NCBI GenBank assembly: GCA_023374045.1
Contig: CM041776.1
Location: 480,631,925 to 480,695,924, forward strand
DNA length: 64,000 nt
Direction of reading: 5' to 3'
Source: Limonium bicolor
Lineage: Eukaryota; Streptophyta; Magnoliopsida; Caryophyllales; Plumbaginaceae
The notes beneath the pieces were generated by a model. The model worked only from the letters and a program-made list of their open reading frames with translations. It searched no databases and was not told the DNA's origin. A program made the translations under genes and the position numbers. Of this stretch, positions 35,166-48,344 are shown piece by piece; position 1 is the first letter of the stretch; the number at the start of each line of letters is the position of its first letter.

Positions 35166-37248
35166 TACGCCCACGTAATCAATCACTAAACATTGGCTTA
35201 AAATGTTCTGCCGTCGTGAAGTGTTTTAACTTCCACGCGGTCTATTACACAATGGATTCTGATTAGAGGATCTTAACCATATTGGCGGTTTAGTTCCTAA
35301 ACCAAGAATTCTCATTGGAGTTTGTTTAAACTCTTAGTTGGTTTCGATTCTGGCCTGTTAGGCTTCTAGGCGTTAATAATTAGCCATTCACTCTTGTTCA
35401 CCATGTACATTCAACACTTGAATCACTGGCTCACTAGTTTCTGCTGCGAAACTCTAATAACTGTAGAGCTTAATTGCCCCATTTGTTATTCTTACTGTAT
35501 TGTACATCCCCAATTGTCACCTTCATCTTGGTAACAATGGTTTCTCAACCGACGCGTGGTATCTCTTACCGTTAGCGAATTCGGTGAGTTATAAACTTAC
35601 TATCCACTTCCATGATAACTTACTGTATTCCACAATGACTTACTTGATTTCTTCCGACTTACTGTCGGTTAAGTTTGAGCTACTACCTATTGTGTAGTAC
35701 TATGTCGGTTATTTCCAACACTTGAGGTATATTCCATACCGATATTAATAATCGTGTTACTGTAGTCACTTATGCCAATCAAGTATCCTTTGATTGGTAC
35801 GACCGTGCTTCTTTTATGCATCGGTTTTATCACATCATAAGTCTTGTCCTTCTATCACATTTAACATTTCCCAAACTTCCTAGCTATCTCACTTGATCTT
35901 TACCGCGCAAGCGCAATACCAAAACACTCAGTCATACAGAGTGCAGAGGTGTAAACTCTTGATAGTAAATCTCTTATGCGATTGCAGTAGGAATTCACAC
36001 TGAGTTCCTTATCACATAGTACCGACCATTGGCTTATTGCCCAGTCTGTGTATCATCACTTGCTTGCATGTCCATTGAGTTTAATTCATAACTGGTCTTA
36101 CTTGCCATATTTTTATTTAACAATACTTGTACAACGGTCGCTTACTGCGCACCGTGCTCTCACTCATTGTACAACATCAACTTACACTGCACCCGCTATT
36201 ATATTAGCTTCTGCCACTACACTGTGTTTCGCTATTTATTTGGCTGATTGCTGAATACGCCATTCTTCAAGTCTTTATGCTCCTTGAGCGTTGTTCATTA
36301 CACATTTGGCATCACACACCTCTGGTGGTTGCTATTCGACTTTTTACCCTTCCGGTCTCCACAACTGGTATAAGCACTACTTTTCGTATAGTCTCATTCA
36401 AATCATTCTTGGGTAATAACCATATGGTCAACCCTTAACATACTCCCTGAACATAGTTCACACAACTACCGCTCCGGCAGTTTCACAATATTGAGAGGTA
36501 TCCCCACTCTTAAAGTAGTGGTTCGTTAACCGCTATTTACTTATATAACATAAACTCCTGTAATTGGTCAAATTTACATAACACACTTGTTTATGGCTTA
36601 TAAGCCTTATTTGCCTTGAGCTGCGCTCATTGTAGGCTGTCCACACACATGTACTTCTCTGTACAACATTACATGGTTTGGATGTTATATTGAGCTCCAT
36701 GACAAGGTCGTTGCATTCCGTCTCCTTTCATGGAATGCCCCTTAGGATTGTCAGTCCGTCTCCTGACAATTTATGTCTAAACTGGGTGTTAGTTTCAACC
36801 CTTGTGTTTCTGTCATGCATTTCGTTCAACAATTGTTGATGCGAACACCCTTCAAGGATTGCTCCTGGGTGTTGTTAAGTTATGCCTTTACATCTGGTTC
36901 ACACTCATTGGTACATTCCGTTAGCCACGCCGTTTGCGTTCTTAACTGGCTTATTATCTCCTCCTGTGAAGATCAACATTTCCTGGTAGTGTAGGTACTC
37001 ATTCTGGGAGTTTCATGCCGTTCATTGCACATTAATGTGTCCACATTAGGCATCTGCTTAGCCATGGACAGGCTGGGTCACCGTTCCAGCTAACATGTTT
37101 ATCCCTGAGGATCCTTAAGACGTATACGATGTCTTTACATTACAGTTAGTGCACTTCGCATCTCCTGACTCTTAAGCATTTCGTTGAAAGGAATTCACTA
37201 ATTCCTTTAGTCTCGTTAACTTAACTGAGTTCCTTTACTTCAACCATT
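35166..37248 (-). pseudogene. Family A decayed pol (integrase to chromodomain tail), unit 1
   Basis: On the minus strand, next to the pol-side polypurine tract, a segment at about 35285-35330 reads PMRILGLGTKPP, like the ILD..VK start of a chromodomain tail. Its DNA also aligns with B's aggaacacgaccgtcaatgtg stretch (aggaactaaaccgccaatatg). A YNTVRITNGAIKLY segment lies at about 35460-35510 (GPY/F-type position of integrase), and an AQYNIQTM segment near 36690 resembles integrase AYNNSYHA. Stops and shifts fill all frames. The body is cut at 37248 by the unit junction, so reverse transcriptase, gag and primer site are absent. Confidence 0.55.
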
Positions 37249-38763
37249 CAAATGAGAAGGAAACCAAAAGCAAAAAGAAAAATTGAACTATACAAGGAAG
37301 CTTCCTAAAGTCAAAAGTCTTGCCACCTAGGGATCTACAACTCACACTCATCTTATACCCTCACTCACCCATCTTCTCTTCTTTTTCCCATGGTTTCATC
37401 AATCCTTGCTGCTCCCAGCCGAAAGTAAAATCCCTTTCTCCTTCATCTTCTTCCTTTGAAGCTCCATTGATGAACAACTTAAGTTCTGGATAAACACCTC
37501 TCATAAGTCCTTGTTTGTACATTAAATCTGCTCCTTCTTCATCCAGAACTAAAGCACTCTCTTCTTCTCCTTGTATGGTAAAAAATTTACAGCTTGAAGG
37601 CTAGGAAATCCGAAAATAACACAAAGGAAATTTCAACAAAGAACAAAGGTAAAATGTGCTCTAAGACTACAAGTCTTTTCCATTCATTTATATGTATAAA
37701 AATATAACTCAAGTGTCTCAATTTCTTCACTTATTTTATGCAAAATATGGAGCTCCTTCAACCCTCTTTGATGGCCGAAAACTCCTTGTGAAACAAGCTC
37801 CAAATTTGCGTAAACTTCAACCTAAAGGTGAGATTTGAAGTAAGATTTTTAAGTGCCTAAGTTATCTTCCATCCTTAGATCCACCAATAATCTGATATTT
37901 TACATGTTTCCTAGTCCTTAGCCGAAAACTTGAAGAGGAAAAACACTCATCTTGACTCACAAGGTAAAATATACTCTTACGGTCATTTTTATGCTATAAG
38001 ATTTAGATGTTGTTTATGGAGTCTAAAATACCATATCTTTGAACCTTTCTTCTCCTTGTATCATGGCTGAAAAATGGATTCTTCAACCCTTTGAACCTTG
38101 GGGGAAAATCAAGAGGAAACGAGAGGAGAAAAATCAACACTAAAGAGGATAAGGATTTAATCTAAGTTTTGCTGTTCCCCTTATATAAAGTAGGATCAAA
38201 AATCTGGTGGAGAAAACAAGGAACATAAGCTAGCTTTGGAGCTTAAAGGTTAATGCTCAACCTTGCACTTGATTTAATGTTTTTAGTTGCACAAGTTGGT
38301 GTATTATGTATGGCAAAAATTTAAGTGTCAAAAATGGTCTACAATGACCTAGGAATGGATATAAACTTGCATTAAAACATTTGGTTAAGTTGGTAAATGA
38401 CATAAGGACTTAAATGTCAATTTTATAATGTTTAAGTGGCTATAATGTAAAAACTAAAACATGGGGAGTATAATATTAATTTGGCCAACAATTATGAGTA
38501 TTAGGATGTTTTAAAAGTTTGCAACATGGTTTGAATAATGACCACATGTTAATGCTATTTTTATAAGCATTTTGGTGAATTTAATACTTTTAAAAGCATA
38601 AGTTATATTAGTATGTAATTGGGTGTAAAAATATGGAATTGTAAGGGCGGTTAGCTGATTTAAAAGACTTCAAATTTTGGGAGCTAAAATACTTGCAAAA
38701 ATTAAGTTGGCTTTGGAAGAGATTAGAGACAAAAATTGGCTTTAAAAGTATATAGAGGTTTAC

Positions 38764-41700
38764 TGTAACACCCCAACTAACAACACAAACTTAACAACAA
38801 ACTGCAGCGGAAAACATACTTCATCACATTACTTATCTCGTTGGTGTTACACGCCGTTAACCACCCACGTGGCTAACAAGGCTATTACATATACATTGTA
38901 TCGGTCTGATGGACTAAATTCCCGAGCGACTACGCATTAATATCCCTTTCCATTAACAACAGCAACATACATATCCATTCCAACAGTACCGAGTATTTAC
39001 AAACCAATGCCGATAACAATTTCGGTCTTACTACACCTACAAAACATAAACAATTTAAATGGCTACCCATGTACAAACGACTACCCCGTCCTACTCTCGA
39101 ACGGATTCCAGCTCCTTGTACCTGAAATAGGAAGAGAAGAAAGGGTGGCCCCCAAGGGGCTCAGCACCTTTGCTGGTATGGTAATCCCGCAGCCCACATG
39201 CTACCGGGCCACGCACAACTAATTGTCGTCTTAGCATGCGGTTGATTATATTTAAATCATGCATGCAACTGTAAACACACAACACGAATCATTCCGTCTC
39301 AATGGGCTCGACAAACAGTTAACATATCCTTACTTGGTAGGTCACTCATGATATTCATTACCCCTAGAGTGTTTCTTCTCTAATGGAGCTACTTCCTTAA
39401 TAGACGACAACTACCCATTATCGGGTTATCCTTAAACGCCTCTCATCACAAACTGGGATTCATATCCATGATCCACATACTCCACATTTTACAACATATG
39501 ACATTCATCACATAACAACACATAACAACACTTTTCACGTTTCAACGTGTACATAATAACATCACAATAGATATTGCATCATAACAACAATACATAACAT
39601 AACGGGCACGGTTCCCTTTATGAACCGGCCCAAACATAGTCAGTTCACTTGTAGGCTAGAGAATGTTGCCAGTCTCATGATAAGCTCATTACATAACTCG
39701 TTACCATCTCGTTAAATGAACGGATAACTTAACACAAGGTGTCTCGGATATAGTGATCCAAGCACACCGAACAAACATAACATAGTATGCCCCTGTGGCC
39801 CGACGTGAGTCAGTAATAGCCTTGGTTAAGCTAAAGGGAAGGCTGGAAACCAAATTGGAAAACAACCATAACATACAGAGAGGATCGAACCTGATATGAC
39901 AATGACCCCCATACTCACACGCGTGGCCGGAACAGACCGGACTCCTCACTTCCCCCGTTAGCACTTGTTAGAAGTTCAACATTGAACTTTATTAAACAAT
40001 CACAAACATTGGGTTAAGTCTTGTTAGACACACACAAGGGAAGAGAGAGTCATACATTCACACACAAACATCACACACAAACATCACATGACTAACTCAC
40101 GCATAGCCGTGGTCAGAACGTTCCTTAGGTGGGAAACGTTATCACCGGATACTGTTCTCTTACGTTTACCTAATAGTGGTTAACTAGCCCTTCAAGCGCA
40201 TTCGAGGTTACCGGTATCGGCACGTAAACATACAACAACGATAATGACTGTAAACTCGTTTCATGATTTATCTTATAACGTAGCAAACACACAGAAAAAC
40301 ACATTGGCATACAAGCCGGTGTAATCCGGTAGGACACAGGTTGCAAGAAAACCATACCTGTCACCGGAGTCCACTTTATCATGTCCACTTATGTTCCTCG
40401 AGCAACTCTCGAACAACTGATAACATTACATGTACTTTTATTAACATTGGGGTAGCATGATTGTTTAAAGTCTAATGTTCATAACTTATCCCCGTTAACT
40501 TAGTTACATAACTTCACATTTTAACTTGTTTACTTTCACATTTTACTACAACTTTTCACCTACTTGATTGTCATTATAACCCACCTAATATGTCTTAAAC
40601 AACCTTATAACATCATTACCTAACAATCCCCTCATTACATTTCATTTTATAACCTTAAACATTTCAATCATCTTACTTAACTTAATCTCTTAAGTCCTTT
40701 TATAATTATTTTTCTAATCACCAATACTCTGTTAATGGCATACCACTAACACCACTTAACATTCTTAAAATTTAATTTTTTTTTTACAAAGGACGACCGA
40801 CCCACCCTGGGTAGGTCGCCTGGGTGGGTCGGGTGCAGAGAGCATCCGAGTTCACAGTTTTAGCCCGACCGACCCAGACTGGGGTCGGTCCCCTGGGTAG
40901 GTCGGCTGCAGAACCTCTCCTAAAAATGCCTATCTTATTCCAAACTCCTCCACAAGTTTCCTTATATGCTCTAACACCATTTGGGCACTTTAACACCCTC
41001 TTAAATCATGCATTAAACTCATTAGTTGACCCACCATCAAGCTCCTTGATCATTCACTCAAATTCTTGCAAAATTCCTAACACTTGTAATGTTTTTCCCT
41101 AAGTTCCTAAGTGGTGGTTTATACTTATGATAACAACTAACTAAAATGTTTTCTCACCACCATCACATCTACTCCAAGCATCATTCCTCACAAACACCTC
41201 CATTACACAACTCCTTCTATATCCACAAGTTTACACTTAGACCTTCACAAGGCATTACTTTTCCTTTGTTTACCTAAACTTTAACAAGACTTAATACTTC
41301 ACATATCATAACTTTGGTGTGTATAAAACACTCATTTGATTTCTAAATCCTCCAAGATTATGCCCAAGGCATCTTAACACTTAAGAACACCTTAATTCAC
41401 CATCTTCACACTTAACCATTCCTAGCACCTTCTAGGTCATAAAATCTCATTACTACACATAAACTCCTTCGTTTATCAACTAAATTTCGCCATGGGTTCT
41501 CTTGTATCACCTTACACCAAAACACATAGTTTTTCACCTTTTGACAACCAAGAACACTTAGTCACTTAATACACATTCCTTACACACAAACATATTGTTT
41601 TTCATCCTTTAACCATCCAAGGCATTCATCTTCTCAACAATGCTCTTACACACAAGTAAACCTTTAAACTACACTACATCACAATATAGTGCATAAACTT

Positions 41701-43398
41701 AAATTGCTTGGCACTTAGGCCCTTAAATTGCATAAACCATAAACACTGAATTTCCCACATTATATTTGCCTTTGACCTGCAATTACACCCAACAATACAT
41801 ATGCCCTTAATAAACTCCTTGAGAGCATTTTGCTAACTCATTTACCATTAGCTCTTTAGGTATTTTATTAAGCAAATCAAGCTCCATTTTCCTAGGCATT
41901 TAAACCACATTAGGTTAACACATTTACCTCTTTTCTTTCAAGACTTCCCACTTTTTTTCTTTGTTCTTCCTTGATAGAAAATCGGCAAGGGATTTTATCA
42001 CTTTTCAATCTTCTAATCAATACACATATAAGGGTAATGAGCATTAAGTTTAATACTCCAACTCATAGTTAAACCCTCGGTTTACATAAGTGTCTAAAAA
42101 CACTAAAATTTGATGATTACCTTTGGAATTTGAAAGAGAGCTTGGACAAGTGGCAATATAGGACTCCTCCTAGCCCTTTGAAGTTTGAATTAAGCTAAGA
42201 AGAGAGCAAGGTAATGCACCATTGTAAGGTGATTTTTCGGTTATACAAGGAAATGAAAGGAAACTTGGTTATTCTTTGATTTTCCTTACCTTGAAGCATA
42301 AGAGAATGGCAAGGCATGAAAATATGAGCTCAAGCTCCTTCAATGGTGAATCTCCATGGCACCAAAATTGAGTTCTTGAAGATTTGAAAAGAGGGAAATG
42401 AAGAGCTTGCTCCAACTAGAAGAATGGTAGTCTTGAAATTGAATTTGGATCATGGAGTCATGAGTTACAAGCATTCAAAGATGGAGAATTGGTACTTGCT
42501 GTAGCAAAACGAGATGGAGAATGGAGGATGGAGATAAGTGACGGTGGGGAGAAGAGAAATGAAGGAAAAGTGAGGAGAGAGGTAAGCTTTGGAGATATTT
42601 ATGTTTTAAGGCAAAAAGTAACCTTTTACTTACTTTTCTTTCTTTCTTTTAATTGGCTGACTTGGTATGGTGACTCACCCTCTAAAAACCGTGCCCCCTT
42701 TAATATATAACATATATATGGCCTTTGTTGGCCAATTAAACAACTTATGTTGACTTATAACTTAAACTAGCACTATTTGAGCACTATTCACAAACTAAGG
42801 CACATATTTGTGAAATTTTTGATTTCCCATTGATTTAGACTTCCTAATGTGATACTAAGTAGTACACATATTAATTAAAGAGTAATGATGGACATTTAGC
42901 CATTCAAAACTCATTTACAAGACAATTTTTCAAAAATGTGCTTTAAGGCTCCTTAAAGCACATTTTGTGTTTTAACTTGTTTTCAAGCTTGGTTTTCTTT
43001 AGTAATTGATTTAATATGTTCATTAACATATAAATAAGGTCTTGGTAAGGTTATTAGGTCTTAACCAAACTTATCCCAAGCTTAGAGCACATTTTCGCCA
43101 ATATTGGCTTTAAGGTATTTATTTGTGTTTTGTTTGGTTTAATTGTCTATCAAAGTTTCCTAAGGACTTAATTATCCTTATTAAATCATAATTGAATATT
43201 ACTAAGTCTTGGTAGGCTCTTTGGGTCCCAACCAAGTTCACTCCAAGCTTAGAGCATGTTTTTGCTCAAGCTGTGTCTTAGTGCTTTATTGTGTTTTACT
43301 ATGGTTTAAGTTGTACACTGACGTTTCTAAGGCACTTTTTAGCCTTTAAATACCATAGTTTAAATGTTTAACAACATATCAAGGTTTGGGGTATTTCA
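38764..43398 (-). mobile_element. Family A 3' LTR in unit 2
   Basis: TGTAACACCCC ... GGGGTATTTCA on the plus strand, 4635 bp, differing from unit 1's LTR by scattered single-base changes and small indels. It contains the clamp (39147), the dyad module (40791-40911) and the minus-strand donor-like motifs. Confidence 0.9.
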
Positions 43399-44740
43399 AT
43401 CTACCCCCTTAAAAGAACTTCGTCCTCGAAGTTCACACTTCCCACACATCGTTAGATTAGAACACGAGAATAACTCACAAAATAGAACTTCCATAACCAA
43501 ACGTACTTTACATCACAACCTCGGACTTAATGGTCCGGGTAACATATTCACATGCATACATAACATAACATAACATAACATAACATAACATAACATAACA
43601 TAACATAAGATAACATACTTACATGATAACCTCGGACTTAGTGGTCCGGGTACCTTAATCAACATTATACTTACATAACAACCCTTAGACTCTCTGGTCT
43701 GGGTAACATAACAACATTTAGACACATAGGTCTAGGTAACACAACAACTTTCGGAACTCGACCAAATTAGGACTCAAGGTCAAAATAATATTTATTACAC
43801 ATACCACACAACATGTCATAGCATGTATAACAATAAAAAATATCTTTGATATACACTGTTATCCCGCAGAACCCGGTCGCGATGGACACCTTCCGTCCCC
43901 GTGCCTTTGGGAGATCAAAACAATCACTTAAATTTAATTTTTTTTTCCTTGTGAGGTTAAGTAAGAGAACTTTAATTATGTAAAGTATCTATCGACGTTT
44001 TGTAAATACCAATTCAAAATCCTTTTGAAAACAGATACAGCTCCAAGTCCAACATATGCTCTTTACTTCTTTTCTTAGCGTGGTTAATTGTGACCACTTA
44101 CAGGGAGCTTCAAGAATCATCCAACCCTGATGTGATCAGCATCAGTGTTGAACTATCCTTCCACCCCAATTTGTGTTCGGCTTCCCTTGATCTCATGATA
44201 ATCAAGTTTCACCTCCCACTTCAATTTCAAGCATCAAGTAAATCACTCATTTCCAATTTTCTATCTTTTTAATCATTCTAATCATGATCATAACATCTCC
44301 AAGGGATAGAACTTCGTCTATCAATTATTTCCATACACTTTAATGTTGTTACCTAGGGAATCTTATTCTCACTAGGTTCTATGTCGGTTTCATACCCTTT
44401 CGTGAATCACTATATAGTATATATACACATATATTTTATCAAAATACCACACACAGTTTCACATTTATACACTGTCGGGTTTTTTTTTTCCCCGGGAGTT
44501 TCTCTACTCCCCACACTTGTACTATCACACACAATTGTTAACAAACAAACACACTTATCACAATGGTATTCGCATCTTCTGTGCGCAATCACCACATTAA
44601 ACCATGAATGAATGTGTATGTTTACGTACGTAACACACACACCAATCATCAAAACAAATTATTCTGTGCTATGCACAACATAAATCACGTACACTTGTAC
44701 GGTAATACACACTAAGTGGTTTTGCGCTCTACCCCCCTTA
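43399..44740 (-). mobile_element. Family A 3' untranslated internal region in unit 2
   Basis: Same content as 33737-35165: polypurine tract, minisatellite, short AACAT array, and second polypurine tract. No coding. Confidence 0.75.
43557..43617. repeat. (AACAT)n array, about 10 copies, unit 2
   Basis: Pure AACAT with the same terminal aagat variant as unit 1, so the two arrays differ by copy number only. Confidence 0.97.
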
Positions 44741-46829
44741 AAAGGGATTACGCCCACGTAATCAATCACTAAACATTGGCTTAAAATGTTCTGCCGTCGT
44801 GAAGTGTTTTAACTTCCACGCGGTCTATTACACAATGGATTCTGATTAGAGGATCTTAACCATATTGGCGGTTTAGTTCCTAAACCAAGAATTCTCATTG
44901 GAGTTTGTTTAAACTCTTAGTTGGTTTCGATTCTGGCCTGTTAGGCTTCTAGGCGTTAATAATTAGCCATTCACTCTTGTTCACCATGTACATTCAACAC
45001 TTGAATCACTGGCTCACTAGTTTCTGCTGCGAAACTCTAATAACTGTAGAGCTTAATTGCCCCATTTGTTATTCTTACTGTATTGTACATCCCCAATTGT
45101 CACCTTCATCTTGGTAACAATGGTTTCTCAACCGACGCGTGGTATCTCTTACCGTTAGCGAATTCGGTGAGTTATAAACTTACTATCCACTTCCATGATA
45201 ACTTACTGTATTCCACAATGACTTACTTGATTTCTTCCGACTTACTGTCGGTTAAGTTTGAGCTACTACCTATTGTGTAGTACTATGTCGGTTATTTCCA
45301 ACACTTGAGGTATATTCCATACCGATATTTAATAATCGTGTTACTGTAGTCACTTATGCCAATCAAGTATCCTTTGATTGGTACGACCGTGCTTCTTTTA
45401 TGCATCGGTTTTATCACATCATAAGTCTTGTCCTTCTATCACATTTAACATTTCCCAAACTTCCTAGCTATCTCACTTGATCTTTACCGCGCAAGCGCAA
45501 TACCAAAACACTCAGTCATACAGAGTGCAGAGGTGTAAACTCTTGATAGTAAATCTCTTATGCGATTGCAGTAGGAATTCACACTGAGTTCCTTATCACA
45601 TAGTACCGACCATTGGCTTATTGCCCAGTCTGTGTATCATCACTTGCTTGCATGTCCATTGAGTTTAATTCATAACTGGTCTTACTTGCCATATTTTTTT
45701 AACAATTGTACACAACGTCTCTTACTGCGCACCGTGCTCTCACTCATTGTACAACATCAACTTACACTGCACCCGCTATTATATTAGCTTCTGCCACTAC
45801 ACTGTGTTTCGCTATTTATTTGGCTGATTGCTGAATACGCCATTCTTCAAGTCTTTATGCTCCTTGAGCGTTGTTCATTACACATTTGGCATCACACACC
45901 TCTGGTGGTTGCTATTCGACTTTTTACCCTTCCGGTCTCCACAACTGGTATAAGCACTTTTTCGTATTAGTCTCATTCAAATCATTCTTGGGTAATAACC
46001 ATATGGTCAACCCTTAACATACTCCCTGAACATAGTTCACACAACTACCGCTCCGGCAGTTTCACAATATTGAGAGGTATCCCCACTCTTAAAGTAGTGG
46101 TTCGTTAACCGCTCTATTTACTTATATAACATAAACTCCTGTAATTGGTCAAATTTACATAACACACTTGTTTATGGCTTATAAGCCTTATTTGCCTTGA
46201 GCTGCGCTCATTGTAGGCTGTCCACACACATGTACTTCTCTGTACAACATTACATGGTTTGGATGTTATATTGAGCTCCATGACAAGGTCGTTGCATTCC
46301 GTCTCCTTTCATGGAATGCCCCTTAGGATTGTCAGTCCGTCTCCTGACAATTTATGTCTAAACTGGGTGTTAGTTTCAACCCTTGTGTTTCTGTCATGCA
46401 TTTCGTTCAACAATTGTTGATGCGAACACCCTTCAAGGATTGCTCCTGGGTGTTGTTAAGTTATGCCTTTACATCTGGTTCACACTCATTGGTACATTCC
46501 GTTAGCCACGCCGTTTGCGTTCTTAACTGGCTTATTATCTCCTCCTGTGAAGATCAACATTTCCTGGTAGTGTAGGTACTCATTCTGGGAGTTTCATGCC
46601 GTTCATTGCACATTAATGTGTCCACATTAGGCATCTGCTTAGCCATGGACAGGCTGGGTCACCGTTCCAGCTAACATGTTTATCCCTGAGGATCCTTAAG
46701 ACGTATACGATGTCTTTACATTACAGTTAGTGCACTTCGCATCTCCTGACTCTTAAGCATTTCGTTGAAAGGAATTCACTAATTCCTTTAGTCTCGTTAA
46801 CTTAACTGAGTTCCTTTACTTCAACCATT
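44741..46829 (-). pseudogene. Family A decayed pol, unit 2
   Basis: A copy of the unit 1 pol remnant with the same stops and the same cut at the junction. A short local difference lies near 45695-45725, where unit 1's atttaacaatacttgtacaa is shortened and rearranged. Confidence 0.55.
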
Positions 46830-48344
46830 CAAATGAGAAGGAAACCAAAAGCAAAAAGAAAAATTGAACTATACAAGGAAGCTTCCTAAAGTCAAAAGTC
46901 TTGCCACCTAGGGATCTACAACTCACACTCATCTTATACCCTCACTCACCCATCTTCTCTTCTTTTTCCCATGGTTTCATCAATCCTTGCTGCTCCCAGC
47001 CGAAAGTAAAATCCCTTTCTCCTTCATCTTCTTCCTTTGAAGCTCCATTGATGAACAACTTAAGTTCTGGATAAACACCTCTCATAAGTCCTTGTTTTAC
47101 ATTAAATCTGCTCCTTCTTCATCCAGAACTAAAGCACTCTTCTTCTTCTCCTTGTATGGTAAAAAATTTACAGCTTGAAGGCTAGGAAATCCGAAAATAA
47201 CACAAAGGAAATTTCAACAAAGAACAAAGGTAAAATGTGCTCTAAGACTACAAGTCTTTTCCATTCATTTATATGTATAAAAATATAACTCAAGTGTCTC
47301 AATTTCTTCACTTATTTTATGCAAAATATGGAGCTCCTTCAACCCTCTTTGATGGCCGAAAACTCCTTGTGAAACAAGCTCCAAATTTGCGTAAACTTCA
47401 ACCTAAAGGTGAGATTTGAAGTAAGATTTTTAAGTGCCTAAGTTATCTTCCATCCTTAGATCCACCAATAATCTGATATTTTACATGTTTCCTAGTCCTT
47501 AGCCGAAAACTTGAAGAGGAAAAACACTCATCTTGACTCACAAGGTAAAATATACTCTTACGGTCATTTTTATGCTATAAGATTTAGATGTTGTTTATGG
47601 AGTCTAAAATACCATATCTTTGAACCTTTCTTCTCCTTGTATCATGGCTGAAAAATGGATTCTTCAACCCTTTGAACCTTGGGGGAAAATCAAGAGGAAA
47701 CGAGAGGAGAAAAATCAACACTAAAGAGGATAAGGATTTAATCTAAGTTTTGCTGTTCCCCTTATATAAAGTAGGATCAAAAATCTGGTGGAGAAAACAA
47801 GGAACATAAGCTAGCTTTGGAGCTTAAAGGTTAATGCTCAACCTTGCACTTGATTTAATGTTTTTAGTTGCACAAGTTGGTGTATTATGTATGGCAAAAA
47901 TTTAAGTGTCAAAAATGGTCTACAATGACCTAGGAATGGATATAAACTTGCATTAAAACATTTGGTTAAGTTGGTAAATGACATAAGGACTTAAATGTCA
48001 ATTTTATAATGTTTAAGTGGCTATAATGTAAAAACTAAAACATGGGGAGTATAATATTAATTTGGCCAACAATTATGAGTATTTGGATGTTTTAAAAGTT
48101 TGCAACATGGTTTGAATAATGACCACATGTTAATGCTATTTTTATAAGCATTTTGGTGAATTTAATACTTTTAAAAGCATAAGTTATATTAGTATGTAAT
48201 TGGGTGTAAAAATATGGAATTGTAAGGGCGGTTAGCTGATTTAAAAGACTTCAAATTTTGGGAGCTAAAATACTTGCAAAAATTAAGTTGGCTTTGGAAG
48301 AGATTAGAGACAAAAATTGGCTTTAAAAGTATATAGAGGTTTAC

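Larger units (their letters stand above)
27607..37248. repeat. Tandem unit 1 (9642 bp) of the B-LTR/A chimera array
   Basis: The unit starts caaatgagaaggaaacc inside B's 3' LTR and ends in decayed A internal region (...tacttcaaccatt), where the same start repeats at 37249. It holds 1512 bp of LTR-B, a 4618 bp family A LTR and about 3.5 kb of A body. Its left side is continuous with unduplicated LTR-B (26870-27606), so this is the left edge of the array. Confidence 0.95.
37249..46829. repeat. Tandem unit 2 (9581 bp)
   Basis: Nearly identical to unit 1 throughout; the main difference is the shorter AACAT array (about 10 copies). Its start has the same junction as the unit 2/3 boundary: A body ...tacttcaaccatt joined to LTR-B caaatgagaagg. 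Confidence 0.95.
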
